Positions 30,078 through 42,704 are shown, numbered from the stretch's first letter. The stretch is DNA of 64,000 nucleotides from Chlorophyllum brunneum (GCA_963576785.1 OY756146.1:1240001-1304000), one strand, 5' to 3'. Notes: generated by a model from the letters alone, not told the origin. Numbers and translations are program-made.

Positions 30078-31969
30078 CTAGGCCCTGGATAGGATCTGTT
30101 GAACATTCTTGACCACAGCATCAGGGTCAATCGACACTTCTTCATGATCTTGAGCCAGCGACACCACTGGTAAATTATCAGCTGTGTATTTCCTAAAACA
30201 TATTATGTCAGTCATCCTGACTCATATCAAGCAAGAGCAGAAACAAACTTTAGACTCACCTTGTGCCAGACCACGCGACGAACTGTTGCCCAAGCGAGTT
30301 TGCAATTACCGCGCGATCACGAGAAAATTTTCCGGCGGGATACAACTCGATCAATGTGGCTTGCGATGCCTGTTTCATGAAAGCAAAATCCATGAGGTGA
30401 TCTCCGTGAACACCGAGGATGACCTGAACGGAACCAGAGGTAAGAGAATAACGAAAAAAAGTGGCCGCTGATCAGTATACACTATCCAACGGGGAAAACA
30501 ATAGACTTGCCGTAGACCTCAAAATAGCATCCATCCTCTCTTTCCAGGTCGTTCTCCTGGTATCGTCAGATACTATATGCACCTCACAACCTACATTCCT
30601 CTCCATCCTCTTCAACGCACTAATTAGCTTCTCATGATCCTCCTGCTTCAGCTTCGGGCTCTTTTCATTGTTTTGTGTAACGATATATGTCACGACCTGT
30701 TTCCGTGAGGATTCATTCAAATCCAAGAACGATTCCATTGTCTTCCGCACAGGTTCCAACCAGAACTTCGACGTCTCAAGCTCGAAGGGTGGCAAGAACG
30801 GAGGCTCTGAAGGGTCCAGGGCATGAGAAGCGGCCTCTCTATCCGCGATGACGAGTCGCTCGAAGACGAACGGAACTTCCATCTTCCCATAATCTTCGAA
30901 ATCCTGGAGGTACATGACTGTCAGTTGCGGGAATGCTGCTTTGATTAGATAGGGATGGAATCCAGTGTCGGCACGGGGCCGGCGTCTCACGTCGTGAAGG
31001 ACTTCAGGGTCCGCGTCGGTGAAAAATCTGTGGTGAGGGAATATGAGCCGGTGCGGTGGTGCGAGGCGGGTGCGGCCTTCAGAGTCTATTGTAGGATCCA
31101 ACGAACTGTACGTTCTCCAGAGTGAGAGTAGAGTTGAATTATCTGAAAAGGGTTGAGCACGCACAGCCAGTGATCATAATTGCGGCGCATATTCACTCAC
31201 GGGGTGTATCATCGGCTGCCATCCAAGAAACGCCACGAATGCTAGAGAGAAGATGGCTTGAGTAAGAATTCGCGTTGTTCGAGAGCGAGCTTATACATAC
31301 ACTCCACCGAATCCTCCAAATAGACTTGTAGCTTGACGTTTTGACAGGAGAGACCATCGACCAAAGCCTGGACCGGTGGAGGAGACGATGGCAGATATAG
31401 AAGGGAGGTCCTTCGTATCGTCCATTACGAGGTAAACGCTGCCATTGAAGATAAAGACGTTGTCCAGTACAGTAAAGCCTTTCAAACGAATTAGTCTGGG
31501 TAGATGTGGATGAGCCTGGCGACGCACCAGTAACATGCTTCTGAACTTTAGTCTGGGGAACATCGTCCCACCACCATTGTAGGGCCTCACCGACTGGCAC
31601 TTCACCAAAAAGCTTGCCCGACACCTCGCCTACCTCTGCTCTGTTGATCCACGCTGCGCCATATCGTCCTGCACCGATCCCCTGGGTTCGCTCGTCACCG
31701 TTCCCAGCCACATGACCATTGTCCCATCCCCAGTCACCATAAATCTCGAGTTCGAGCTTGTCTCGCCAGCCGTCTGGCTTGCGACCATCGCGGCCTATTG
31801 CCCTGGTCTTCCCTAGACCAATACGACTGAACACTGCTCCGCTGGTAGCAACTGAGTCGACGCCGAGAAGTTGGAGAGATGTTTCTAGATTATATGCGAA
31901 TATGTATACTGCAAGGCAAGAGAGAAGGAGCGTGATTTCTCGTCGGTCAAGGGGATTCAACCAACCCAT
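30078..31969 (-). CDS. GT61-family (DUF563) glycosyltransferase
   Basis: Type II membrane glycosyltransferase of the secretory pathway. GT61 members include plant xylosyl- and arabinosyltransferases and fungal homologues of mostly unknown acceptor. An N-terminal span (EITLLLSCLAVYIFAYNLET) is followed by a luminal domain. Evidence for GT61 is the C-terminal core: DDTRRTTW, then the exon near 30430-30270 reading ILGVHGDHLMDFAFMKQAS, followed by LIELYPAG, the usual GVHG...L...M...S...IE.FP signature of this family. A last exon ends QQILSRA at 30078. I chose the ATG at 31969 (MGWLNPLDRREI), directly before the span. An in-frame ATG at 32005 would add 12 residues. The first exons are Gly/Trp-rich, as in basidiomycete homologues. 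Catalytic competence cannot be judged by eye. Confidence 0.8.
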
Positions 31970-32207
31970 GAGCAAGCAGTCGTCGTCCCGATAACAAAGG
32001 GTCACACTCGAGACGAGCTAATTTCTCGGTGTGGGATCAACAGTGTCAAATACCAGGCACGGACCAAGACTGAGTAATCGTCGGTTAAAGGCCATTAATG
32101 AGTAGGAAAAGTTCCGTACAAGTAGAAATACATTGATACAGGACCAACAAAACGAACAACAGGAGAATATAGATTAGACAATGAAATAGTAGATAGCAGA
32201 TGTAACT

Positions 32208-32833
<626 letters not shown>

Positions 32834-32993
32834 ATCTGTGAAAAAGTGGGTGAGTAGAGGGTAAAAACGGTTGTGGAGGAAAAGCTTGGTGGTGGATTGA
32901 GAGAGAGTGTGGTGAATCAACAAAGAGCGAGTAAGCGCGTCAATTTATGTGTTTGTGGAAACAGGATCACGTGACAGACGCGGTCACCGAAAA
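32834..32993. promoter_or_regulatory. Bidirectional promoter region, H2A / ATP10
   Basis: Only 160 bases separate the two opposite start codons, so the promoters must overlap. The H2A side is rich in GAGAGAG-type purines. A TCACGTGA palindrome lies at about 32968-32975 (ATCACGTGACAG), a classic E-box/bHLH (CACGTG) site placed between the two genes. Use of this site is inference. Confidence 0.45.
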
Positions 32994-34092
32994 ATGGCAC
33001 GCAGGTCGCGACTTGCATTCAACAAGATGTCCTTGTTTACCTGGCCTGTGCGTCGTCTCCCCAACTCCCCCCTCGCGCGCTCCTTTGTCTCCTCCCCCCA
33101 TCTTCGCAGCTCCGAGAAGCCCCACAGCGACCCTATCACCACCATTGAGGGTCCCGATGCGCCAAGCAAAGACACCCTTCCACCCCTAAGTCGTCCGCTC
33201 GGTGTCCGAGAACGGCCGACAACGCTCATCAAGAGCACCACGGACCGTCTGAAGGAGCTCATGGATACCGATGTACGTATAGCTCAACGGAGACACCTGT
33301 TCGTTATGGTTGTACCTCTACTTGGATGTACATTGACCATTGTCGTCACCAGAATAAAAGAAGCCAGCGTTGGCTATTTTCATGACCTAAACATGACCCG
33401 AAAACATGGCGGCAAGACTTGGGTAGCGCCCAAGGTGCTCATCCGTGAGGATGTAGGTTTCCTCTGTGTTCATACTCCACCGAGGGTAACGTCCAATCCA
33501 GAAAGCTCTCTACCTGCCAAATATCACTGGGAAGAGTCTTGACGGTGGCTCAACCAAAACCACAACCGAGATGTGCTTTGGCAAAGTCACCGTGCTTGCC
33601 ATGCTTGGTACAAAGGTTTCTGAGGTAATTCATATGGCTGTATCACCATTTCGTCGGTGTTGATATGAGATTCAGATTAATGTCAAGGGTTTTGTCGACC
33701 CGACACATGAGCGGTATGCCTCCCATCCAATCTATCAATACGTTCAGGTCAACCTCCAGGAGAACATTCTCAAGTCCTTCCTGGTGAATATCTTCTTGAG
33801 CTCTCTGCGCAAGGTAACTCCTCAGGAGCTGCATTCGACGTATCTGGTGTCAAGTCAGAACATGGAATATGTCCGTGACGCTCTGGGAATGACCAACTCA
33901 CGGGTCGGTTACGTCTTCTTGATTGACGAGAACCTCAAGATTCGGTGGGGTGGATGTGCAGATGCTACCGATGAAGAGACCCGATCTTTGGAGAGTTGTA
34001 CTGGTGTCCTGCTCAAACGCCTGGAGCGTAAGAAAAAAATCAAAGGCCACCCGACCACAGCGTCGGAGCCGGCAGTTGATGAGTCTGCATAA
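32994..34092 (+). CDS. ATP10: Atp10, mitochondrial ATP synthase assembly factor
   Basis: Atp10 is an inner-membrane chaperone that helps assemble the Fo sector (subunit 6) of ATP synthase. The N-terminus is a strong presequence (Arg-rich, no acids, LFTWPVRRLPNSPLARSF). Then come RPLGVRERPTTLIKSTTDRL, the conserved YFHDLNMTRKHGGKTWVAP and LIRED segment, TGKSLDG-type core and FGKVTVLAMLGTKVSE. The C-terminal half reads NILKSFLVNIFLSSLR, YVRDALGMTNSRVGYVFLID and LKIRWGGCADATDEE, where the GYVFLID...RW.G.A motif is diagnostic. Introns interrupt after MDTD, LIRED and VSE. I chose the ATG at 32994 (good AAAAATGG context). A second ATG at 33027 (MSLFTWP) also leaves a full presequence. Stop TAA at 34090. 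Confidence 0.88.
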
Positions 34093-34274
34093 TTAGATAC
34101 TCGTCTGGGATGTAATTACTGGATAGCAGTCAGTTTAATTGGATTCCACGTACTGGCCACGATTGTTTGTGGCTGTGATGCAACGTGTTTGTGTGTGTTG
34201 GGATGGGACGTGGCGATATGGATTTTTACCAATTTAATACTCTCCGAGCACAATCAAAGTTTTACTACCCAACA

Positions 34275-37200
34275 ATGTCCTCGCCAGCCCAACAGCCACC
34301 TCCTGGCTGGGCTGCAGAATGGTATTCCTTCGCGTTTTCTCAGTAAAATCTCGACTCACAATCCTCCAGGAATCCTGAACATCAGCGATACCTCTTCATT
34401 GGTCAGTCCACTTCGTCTCGTGGACTGGATAACTCTAAATTCGAGATGAACATCAACAGAAACCGCGACTGGACATACACAGTGGGAACCTCCTGCCGCG
34501 CAGCATCAGCCTCCTGTGCCTTCCGGTACTCCCCCAATCACCACTGCCGCGTCTTCACATCATCATAAAAGACGTCAGTATGCCGCTGGCCAAACTCAGG
34601 CATACTATGGTGCCGGCGATGTCGCGCCCGATCCTGGCTACGGTGCTCCTGGGCTCCAACCCCAACCCGCTGGTGGTCAGCTCTTCACCCCAGGCTTAGT
34701 AGCTGAGAATCAGTTCCAGGCTCAGCAGGCGCAAGCACCTGTTGTAGGCCAACCCCCATACTATGCCCAACCGCCCGAGCAACAAACTGCCTATGTGGAC
34801 CCTTCTGGCTATGGTCAACAACAACCACAGTACATCCAACCAGGTGTGGATGCACTCGCAGGTCAATTTGGTCAGATGGGGATTGGTGGACAAAAACAAT
34901 TCCAGTTGTACACGACCAACCTCCTTACGTCTCCACCCGAGCCTCGTGAATTGCACAGACCACCACCTGAGATTCGCCTCCCTCCAAATTCATGCGTATC
35001 GCCTTCCCCATTCGCGAATGCCGACCCTTCGTACCAACGTTGCACGATTAACGCAATTCCAACTACGTCATCACTGTTGAACAAGGCTAAGATCCCCCTT
35101 GCTTTGATCCTTACGCCCTATCGTTCGTTGAAGGATGGTGACGATGCCGTCCCTGTCGTGACCGATACCGTTATTGCGCGTTGTCGTCGTTGCAGGACGT
35201 ACATCAACCCTTATGTTCAGTTTATTGATGGAGGTAATAGGTCTGTACACTTTTCCCACCTAGGCTAATGGTTTGGTTCGCTTACATAGAATTAGATGGC
35301 GCTGTTGCATGTGTAACATGTCGAACGAGGTTCCTCAGTTATTCGACTGGGACCAAGCACGGAACCAACCCGGCGATAGGTGGCAGCGCGCAGAGCTCAA
35401 CCACTCCGTTGTAGAGTTCGTTGCCCCTACAGAGTATATGGTTCGCCCGCCGCAGCCCGCTGTCTACGTGTTTTTAATCGACGTCAGTCACGCCGCAGTA
35501 CAGTCTGGTCAGTTCCCTGTTATGACGACCCAGGAGCTACGCGCCTTACCAAATTTCTGCCTATAGGTATGGTTGCCACTGCTACTCGTACCATTCTCGA
35601 AAACTTGAGTCGTATTCCCGATGAAGACCAACGTACCAAGGTCGCCATTATTTGTTACGATACATCGCTTTATTTCTTCTCCATTCCTGTGAGTATATCC
35701 ATGTAATGGTTATCTATATCATTCCGCTCACCCTAATTATATCCAGCCTGGTTCTGAATCTTCTATGCTCGTTGTTTCGGACATTGAAGATGTCTTCCTG
35801 CCGAAACCTACGGATCTCCTCGTCAATCTTGCAGAGTCCCGCTCATCGCTGGAGGCATTGTTGGGCAGGATCAATGACATGTTCCAGGAAAACAGCATCA
35901 TTGGAAGTGCGATGGGACCCGCTTTGCAGGCCGGCTTCAAGTTGATGGTAAGCTATCTGTGACGTATGGTTTCTCTGATACTGACTTGGACTCGATTAGT
36001 CTCCTATTGGAGGAAAGATTGTCGTCCTTGCTTCGTCACTTCCTAGTATCGGTGCTGGTGCTTTGAAGAACCGTGAGGATCCCAAGATTCTCGGCACTGC
36101 CAAGGTCAATTATTGATACTCGTAGCGTCTGACGATTGACACCCTTGCAGGAATCTGGCCTTCTTCAGGCCGCGTCGCCGTTCTACAAGACCTTCGCGAT
36201 CGACTGTTCAAGAGCTCAAGTCTCTGTTGACATGTTCTTGTTCAGCCAAGCTTACCAAGATGTAGCCAGCCTTGGTACGCGACTTCTTTACTCTCCAGAC
36301 AACCGACGCCCTAATCAACGCACTCAGCCTGTCTTCCTCATTATACCTCTGGTCAAACCTATTACTATCCTGCATTCAACGCTGCAAGACCCGAAGATGC
36401 TCTTAAGTTTGCCCGCGAGTTTGGGGACGTCCTGGCTATGCCCATCATGCTCGAGGCTGTCATGCGTGTCCGTGCTTCACGCGGTAAGTGGTGATATTCC
36501 GTGCTTCTTTTGTTCGTGCGCTGACCGCTAATATACAGGTCTCCGTATGTCTTCCTTCCATGGCAACTTCTTCGTCCGCTCCACCGATCTGCTCGCCATG
36601 CCTGCCGTGCCCCAAGACCAGTCCTACGCAATCGAGATCCAAATTGAAGAAGCTATCACAACACCTTTCGTCGTCCTCCAAACTGCGGTTCTGCACACGA
36701 CCTGCTACGGCGAACGTCGTATCCGCGTCGTTACACTCGCTTTACCCACAACGACCAACCTATCCGAAGTCTTTGCCTCGGCTGATCAAGTTGCTATTGC
36801 CACACTACTTGCTAATAAGGCCGTTGAGAGGTCGTTGACACATAAGTTGGAAGACGCTCGAGATTTTGTTTATCAAAGGCTTGTGGATATCTTGGTCGCG
36901 TACAAGACCAGCATGACTTCGGGTGGTGCGGGCGCGAGTGCACAGCTTGCGATTTCGGACAATATGAAGATGTTGCCAGTGCTTGTTCTGGGATTACTCA
37001 AGAACGTACGTCCTTTTTCTAGTGATTAGACGTATCTAACGTCCTGACGGTGGATGTAAATAGGTTGGCATTCGTCAAAGCGCACAAATCCCACCCGATC
37101 TTCGCGCATATGCTCAAGCCTTGTTGACATCATTACCCTCCCAGTCGTTAATTCCTTACATCTACCCGACGTTCTACTCCCTTCATAATATGCCTCCTGA

Positions 37201-37745
37201 GGTTAGTACTACCCTGAACGTACATTATTATCTACAGTTTCGAATTGACGTGCTTACAGGCTGGTACGGTTGGCGAAAATGGCATCACCCTACCACCTGC
37301 ACTACCTTTGACCTCAGAACGTCTTGAACGACACGGTCTCTTCCTAATTGAAGATGGCCAGACAATATTTCTCTGGATTGGGCGTGACGCCGTTCCTCAG
37401 CTCGTCATGGACGTGTTCGATATCCAGAGCTACGATGTCCTGCGCGGCGGCAAGGTTAGTCTTCAACTTGTACTCTGTCAAAACATATATTCTCATTAAT
37501 GATTAAAATAGATCACACTACCGGTACTAGATAATCCATTCTCGCAACGTGTCAATGCTATCGTTCAAAAGATTCGCGAGATGCGGCGTGGGGTTTACTA
37601 CCCCCACCTGTATGTCGTAAAAGAGGATGGAGAGCCTCCGTTGCGACTCTGGGCCCTCAGTACGCTTATTCAAGATCGGGCAGACGTGTTACCAAGCTAC
37701 CAGCAATTTCTGTCGTCTTTGAAAGAAAAGGTGAATATCACATAG
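34275..37745 (+). CDS. SEC24: Sec24, COPII cargo adaptor, with N-terminal WW domain
   Basis: Subunit of the inner COPII coat that selects cargo at ER exit sites. After a Pro/Gln-rich disordered head, the Sec23/Sec24 domains appear in order: zinc finger ([11 protein letters not shown] ... RWRCCMCN), trunk domain ([29 protein letters not shown]), [26 protein letters not shown], beta-sandwich and helical parts, and the C-terminal gelsolin-like domain ([21 protein letters not shown]). Short introns throughout; stop at 37743. Unusually, residues from about 8 to 40 form a WW domain built over three exons: [19 protein letters not shown] joined to [12 protein letters not shown], with both signature Trp residues and the terminal Pro. 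Joining over the introns near 34322 and 34402 is in phase, so the fusion is part of the gene model and not a separate ORF. Confidence 0.92.
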
Positions 37746-38115
37746 ATTGTGTTGGTGTTTGTGGGCTTCGTTGTGGAGGACGTATTTGGTGGGGAGCAGA
37801 AAGGAGGGAGATGGTGGATTTGGAGGTCTGTGGTTATTCCTGCTTTGACCTGCACCAGCTACTTTTTTGCACGGGGTCGTGTTCAGAGCTTCGCTGATGG
37901 GGATTTTGTTAGGTTCATTCTGCTGGAGGTGGATATGTGTACTAGGAGGTAGTGCTAGCGAGATGCATTGTTTTTACGCTTGTCTTTCAGAACTGGGTCA
38001 GAATCTTTAGTGCATATAGATACTGAGAGGACTCGCGCCAGGGTCTGTTCCCGTTGCGTCATGCGCAGATGAGGTCACACTTGGTCCTAACCACGGTCCC
38101 GTCCGGTGAAGCAGT
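37746..38115. other. Intergenic between SEC24 and the RMD1-like gene
   Basis: A 370-base gap between two genes in the same orientation: SEC24 3' region and the promoter of the downstream gene. G/T-rich on the plus strand in its first half. No open frame or repeat of note. Confidence 0.35.
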
Positions 38116-40180
38116 ATGCCGCATCCCAACCATCCCGACGGTGTGTCCGCGCGCCCGCTCCAGGGGCGTCGCCGGCCACCGGTGCGCATACCTCCCCTCG
38201 GTGCCAGCGGCCAAAGGCTCCCGAGTCTGTCCGCCAACCGGCGCGCCTCCGTGTCAGGGCTCACCGCAGCCCCGAAGACCCAACGGACATCCAAAACAAC
38301 CCAGAAACTCGTCGTCCTACCCTCAGCCCCCCAAACCAGACCTCTCCTGCCATCCGACGAAGAAGACCTCACACACGGCGTAGAGGCTGATGGAGGCATC
38401 CGGGAGTACAAGAGCGAGGCGGAGCGTATGACCAAGAGCCAGCGAAAACAGGCAGGGTTCAAACGTCTGACCGCCTACTGCGTGGCAGATTCTTTCAAGA
38501 CAAAACTTTTGGCGTCGTTTCTCAAGCGAGAACACAACGTCTCGCCCCGGGTCTTTGATGAAGCGCTATACGCTGTATGTGTTCCCAATTCACCCCCTGT
38601 GCCTACACTGATGAGCCATGAAAAGATGTATCATCTCCCGTTATTACCTGGTTATGGTCCAGGTGTAAATTTACGATCGTCTGTTCCGGCTACTGTCGCC
38701 AAGGGGGCCTCTTACTTATCAGCATTGTCTGAAGCAGAAGAGGATGGCTACCAGGGGTCTTATTTCACCCAACCCACACGAAGATCCTCTGTTGGCATGC
38801 GGGACGGGTATATCTCCTCCACTTCCCCCGTCATTACCCGCGGTGTCCATCCATCTACCCCACCCTCAATTACCGTCTTTGGACCCGAAAATTCACCCAG
38901 GCCAGCTTCAGATACTGGTGTCGAGCACCCGAGTTCCGCCACTTTGTTACCCGAAACGGAATCTTGGTCTGACAGTGAACTGCACACGGCCTCCATTAGA
39001 CGAGTGCGGGCCGACGACGACCCCTCCTTTCCTGCACTGAAGCCACCCGGAGGTGAGATTGTCGAAGTCGTGTTTTTCGAGTACGGTGTTGTCGTGTTCT
39101 TCGGCTTGACAGAATCACAAGAAAAAGACATCCTCGAAGACATTGAAAACGCTGGTATAATGAAACGAAAAATAAATGACGACGACTGGGAAATTGAAGA
39201 ATGCCATTTCACAGTATGTCGGCTCCCTATATATGTCATTTTAAATCACAACGTGCCTGATCTGACGCCTAGCATGATCCATACATCTCATATCCTCGAA
39301 TCTACAACGACTTCTTCAGTACGTCTGTTCGCTTCGGTTTTAAAGCGGCATTCCACAACCTTATGTTTTATACCCCTGTGCAGCACTGAAATCCCGATCC
39401 CATCTCCTCAAACTATCAATAGCTCATGCACTAGCGCAGTCGACCCTCCTAGCACACTACGAAACAATTGCTCAAAGCGTCCTCTCGTCCCCCGCAACAC
39501 TCTCGATACCTCGACAGCTAGCTGAAAGTGGCGGTTTAAAAATGCGTAGACACGAAGCTCTCAAACTCACAGGAAGACTGTTCAAGCTTCGTCGTGATAT
39601 CAATCTCGTGTCAAACGTGCTAGATGTGCCAGAGCTGTTTTGGAGTGAAGCGAGTTTAAAGGACCTATATGATGCTGTGAGGGAATATATGGAGATTAAA
39701 CCACGGGTGCAGGTTTTGAATGAAAAGTTGGGAGTTGCCAGTGATTTTGTGAGTGCCATGGTCCTCCGAGCATATAGACTGACTGAAAGTACCTGTAGCT
39801 AGACGCCATTCACGACCACCTGAATAATTCCGCTATGGAACGAATCACTTGGATCGTTATCTGGTACGCCCCTAACCAACCGTACTTCCCATCAAGCTCT
39901 CACCACCAATGACAGGCTAATTGTCGTCGCCATTCTCGTCGAACTTGTACGCCCCAACTTGCGCTTCTCCAGTTTTGTCGGTATTGACATGCTCTACGTC
40001 TAGGGAGAAATCATAGCACGTCTTGTGGTCCACGCAGCTCTCGGGAGCCCAAGAGAATCCAGCACCGTAACTATTGTTACGTCACTGGTACCAAATACAC
40101 CAGCTTCAACCCCGACAGCTGTATCAAAAGTCGACGTGCTACGGACGTTGGAGCGACTTATGCTTGCTCCAGGATCTTGA
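38116..40180 (+). CDS. RMD1/DUF155 (RMND1-like) family protein
   Basis: Member of the YagE/DUF155 family (yeast Rmd1, Rmd8; animal RMND1). Family members are membrane-anchored and linked to mitochondrial translation or sporulation. The first exon (38116 to about 39213) encodes a basic, disordered head, then LTAYCVADSFKTKLLASFLK, a variable Ser/Pro-rich insert of about 180 residues, and the family core GEIVEVVFFEYGVVVFFGLTE, DILEDIE and DDWEIEECHF. Downstream exons carry IAHALAQSTLLAHYE, RQLAESGGLKMRRHEALKL, FKLRRDINLVSNVLDVPE, YMEIKPRVQVLNEKL and a C-terminal span (ITWIVIWLIVVAILVEL), the expected DUF155 end. Length of about 600 residues is typical of the longer fungal members. Subcellular site is not decided by sequence. 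Stop TGA at 40178. Confidence 0.88.
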
Positions 40181-40495
40181 TCCCACCTCCTTTCTCGCTT
40201 ACTCTTGGCCTACCTGGTTGTGACTCGACTCTGGGGAAACATGATTATCGCGATTTTGGAGATAACTGTTATTGTCATACGACCACCTAATTGCATCTGT
40301 ATGATACCTATGCTACGACCCCATGCGATATGGTTCTATACAGCAGTGTTTACAGGTCGCCATCAAGGCTTGCTCCAAACTGAGCAAATGAATGACGTTG
40401 GGGGTTCTAGATGAGACCGGTCAGACACTAGGACGTCAGCTGCTCCAAAACTATGTATCAACTTAACCCACATTCAAAGCTCTACATTATCCACC

Positions 40496-41259
40496 ATGTC
40501 CAGCAACAAATTCTCTGAGGATCCCACAGTCGGAACCACGCAAGACGAAGAGCCAGTACACGTCAGCCCCACTGACACAACCTCTGGCAAGTACAATATC
40601 GTCCCAGATCCTCGGTATGCTCGTAAGTAAATGTACAACGCACCAGAAGACGTCCTGCTCATATTTGTAGGTGAATACGTCGGTGCGGTGCGCGACCTAT
40701 CAGCTATTTTTATGTGAATGGCGCTGATATTATTGTGGGCACAGGGCCCAACACAATCTCAACAGCAGAGGCCGACGAAATCACAGAACGAACCCATGAC
40801 GGGGTCCGAGAAATTGGGAGTGCCGAAGGATACGCAAGAGAAGTAGGAAGTTGGAATCGAGAGTCGAACTTGTGCTTTTGAAGCTCAGTGTAGTATATGA
40901 TTATCATATGGTCCTCCTTGCTTCTGAGATACTGCCTAACGATATGATGCCCTTGAGATGTCCTTGTGCACGCGCTGCACAGACCACAAAAGAGGTGTGC
41001 ATCCCGGAGTTGTGCATCGCATCTATAAGCAGTGGACGAAGAACGTCTGAGGAGTTAAAGGATCAGTGTGTTCATCCAGGATGTCGGTTTGAGACCCGAC
41101 AAGCTACTGAACTCGAAGCAGCCCCCCTGGGATCGCCATGAAAAAATGCGAACAGAATATATAGCTTTTGCTATCGAAATAATCCGGAGAGAATTTAGAG
41201 CAGCTCGAAAGGGTACATCAGTCGAAAGTTCGAAAGTTCCAGAGGGAACAAACACCTGA
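40496..41259 (+). CDS. Doubtful small gene, unidentified
   Basis: ATG at 40496 in a good CCACCATGT context opens MSSNKFSEDPTVGTTQDEEP and continues to a donor near 40624. A second coding-like exon at about 40746-40881 reads TERTHDGVREIGSAEGYARE and could end in a TGA at 40879. Further protein-like segments follow in other frames: about 40985-41035 (GVHPGVVHRIYKQWTKN) and 41065-41259 (FIQDVGLRPDKLLNSKQPPW ... IRREFRAARK, TGA at 41257). They may be one intron-rich gene or a short gene plus a remnant. The product would be small, acidic and soluble. No domain recognised. The exact extent is uncertain. Confidence 0.35.
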
Positions 41260-41443
41260 ATGATCTCCCTACCACCATTATCGATTATATGCTACACCCC
41301 ATCCCCGGTTGTGGTTGGATTTTTAAGGGCGTGGATCGAGTTTCGCAGGCTTTCCCCCTAACAACTGAATGCTCCAGGAGCCTGGAAGAGTGGCGGGGCT
41401 GGAGTTTAACGAGTATTTAACCACGATAGCAATATCAGGTTGA

Positions 41444-41838
41444 TCAATATCGAATTGGCGGTAAGGGATCAGCTCGGATTGAAGACAAATCAACGCTATT
41501 ATCGATATTCTCGTCTATTTCGCCAATGAGGATACTAAAGGCGCGTCAGTCAGATTCAATCAGCTTCACATGGGCGGGATTGAACGCATACATCATATCT
41601 CCCTTGACGAGGTACAGACCCAACGGGATCTCTTCAACGCCTTCCTCCCCACTGAATACGCGTTCCTTGCAATCAGTGAGAACAACATTTGACCTCTGGT
41701 CAAAACCAGCTAGGACGCCCTAGGATGAGATCGGTGAGGAAAATCAGGATTGGATTTGAGAAAGCATACCACGATGGCACGACCGTCTTGAAGGACAAGA
41801 AAGACGCGGCGGTCGACGTAGCCCTGCAAGCTTGACAT
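41444..41838 (-). CDS. LSM8: LSm8, nuclear U6 snRNA-associated Sm-like protein
   Basis: LSm8 defines the nuclear LSm2-8 ring that binds the U6 snRNA 3' end. Three exons: 41838-41770, 41719-41592 and 41534-41444, giving 95 residues, the normal length. The Sm1 motif is complete (LQGYVDRRVFLVLQDGRAIV, then GVLAGFDQRSNVVLTDCKER), Sm2 is LGLYLVKGDMIILIGEIDE, and the C-terminus DLSSIRADPLPPIRY matches the LSm8-specific end. The last exon is easy to miss: reading straight through the second donor gives a false stop at 41546 and an 80-residue product without the Sm2 end. MSSLQGYVD is the typical LSm8 start. Confidence 0.93.
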
Positions 41839-42101
41839 GACGACAACGAAAGGTCACTGGTGAGGACGAAGAGTAGCCCACTGAGATGTAGCCAATCACG
41901 GCCGGAGGTTCCGCTAATGTCCTAGAAAGGTAATCAATGCCGATCCATCAGCCCACAGAACTCTATTGATTAATGTCTTAACTACACTAGGAACAATCAT
42001 AACCTTTGAAACTCGAAAACAGTAGTTCCTGCAAACTGCGTCAGACAGATGCCCCAGAGAGAAAGCGAAATGCTTACAATTTTAGACCAAACTGCGCAAA
42101 T

Positions 42102-42704
42102 TCAGTCGTCCACAGCGTCCTTGGCCAATGCGTCGGCCATCCGGTTATATGGCCTCGGCACCAACCAGAATCGTACCGAGATATCGTGTTCGTCGTCCAG
42201 AGTATCAATCAAGTCATCCAACCTCTCAAAATCATCCCTGTTGGTCACCTCCACTCCCCTGTGGTTCGTCCACCCATTGTTCCTCCATTTATACACCCAG
42301 TTGATCATAGCTTGGACCACATAGTTGGAGTCCGAAATCAACACCACATTTCCCGTCTGCAGCCATCCGTACTCCACAAGGTCCTGAACCTTCTCCAGAG
42401 CGAGGATCGCCGCATTCAATTCTGCGCGCTGGTTGGTCTGTGGATTGTCCCAAAGCCCTTGCGAGATATTGTACTGGGAGTCTGGCCCAAAGTACACACC
42501 CATTCCCCCTTGGGCGTTATACGTCCCGTTCCCCGGGCAGGCACCGTCAATGAATACGCCAATATCGCGGCTCCTGACAGCATACAAGCGACCGTCGTTA
42601 CTTCTGCGCATTTGTCGCAGGTTGGCAAAGTCGGCAGAGTTTCGAGCGCAGACGACATCGTCCGGGACCGAATTCCTATTAGGAGGTGTATAAACTCGAC
42701 TCAT
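42102..42704 (-). CDS. RNase H type 1 (RNase HI-like), cluster copy 1
   Basis: Single-exon gene of 200 residues. RNase HI cleaves the RNA strand of RNA-DNA hybrids. After a 45-residue leader (MSRVYTPPNRNSVPDD...), the whole RNase H fold is present: IGVFIDGACPGNG with catalytic Asp53, NQRAELNAAI with Glu95, VVLISDSNYVV with Asp125, KWRNNGWTN, VRFWLVPRPYNRMADALAK with Asp191. The flexible loop that carries the catalytic-assisting His in E. coli RNase HI is shortened and lacks His, as in many eukaryotic single-domain relatives. There is no hybrid-binding domain, no signal peptide and no reverse transcriptase. It has no intron although neighbours are intron-dense. First of four related genes on this strand. 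Confidence 0.85.
   Translation of the reverse strand: MSRVYTPPNRNSVPDDVVCARNSADFANLRQMRRSNDGRLYAVRSRDIGVFIDGACPGNGTYNAQGGMGVYFGPDSQYNISQGLWDNPQTNQRAELNAAILALEKVQDLVEYGWLQTGNVVLISDSNYVVQAMINWVYKWRNNGWTNHRGVEVTNRDDFERLDDLIDTLDDEHDISVRFWLVPRPYNRMADALAKDAVDD

Noticed and set aside
38007..38462. 151-codon minus-strand ORF at the 5' end of the RMD1-like gene
   Set aside because: Antisense to the basic, GC-rich N-terminus of the RMD1-like protein; low-complexity Arg/Gly composition.
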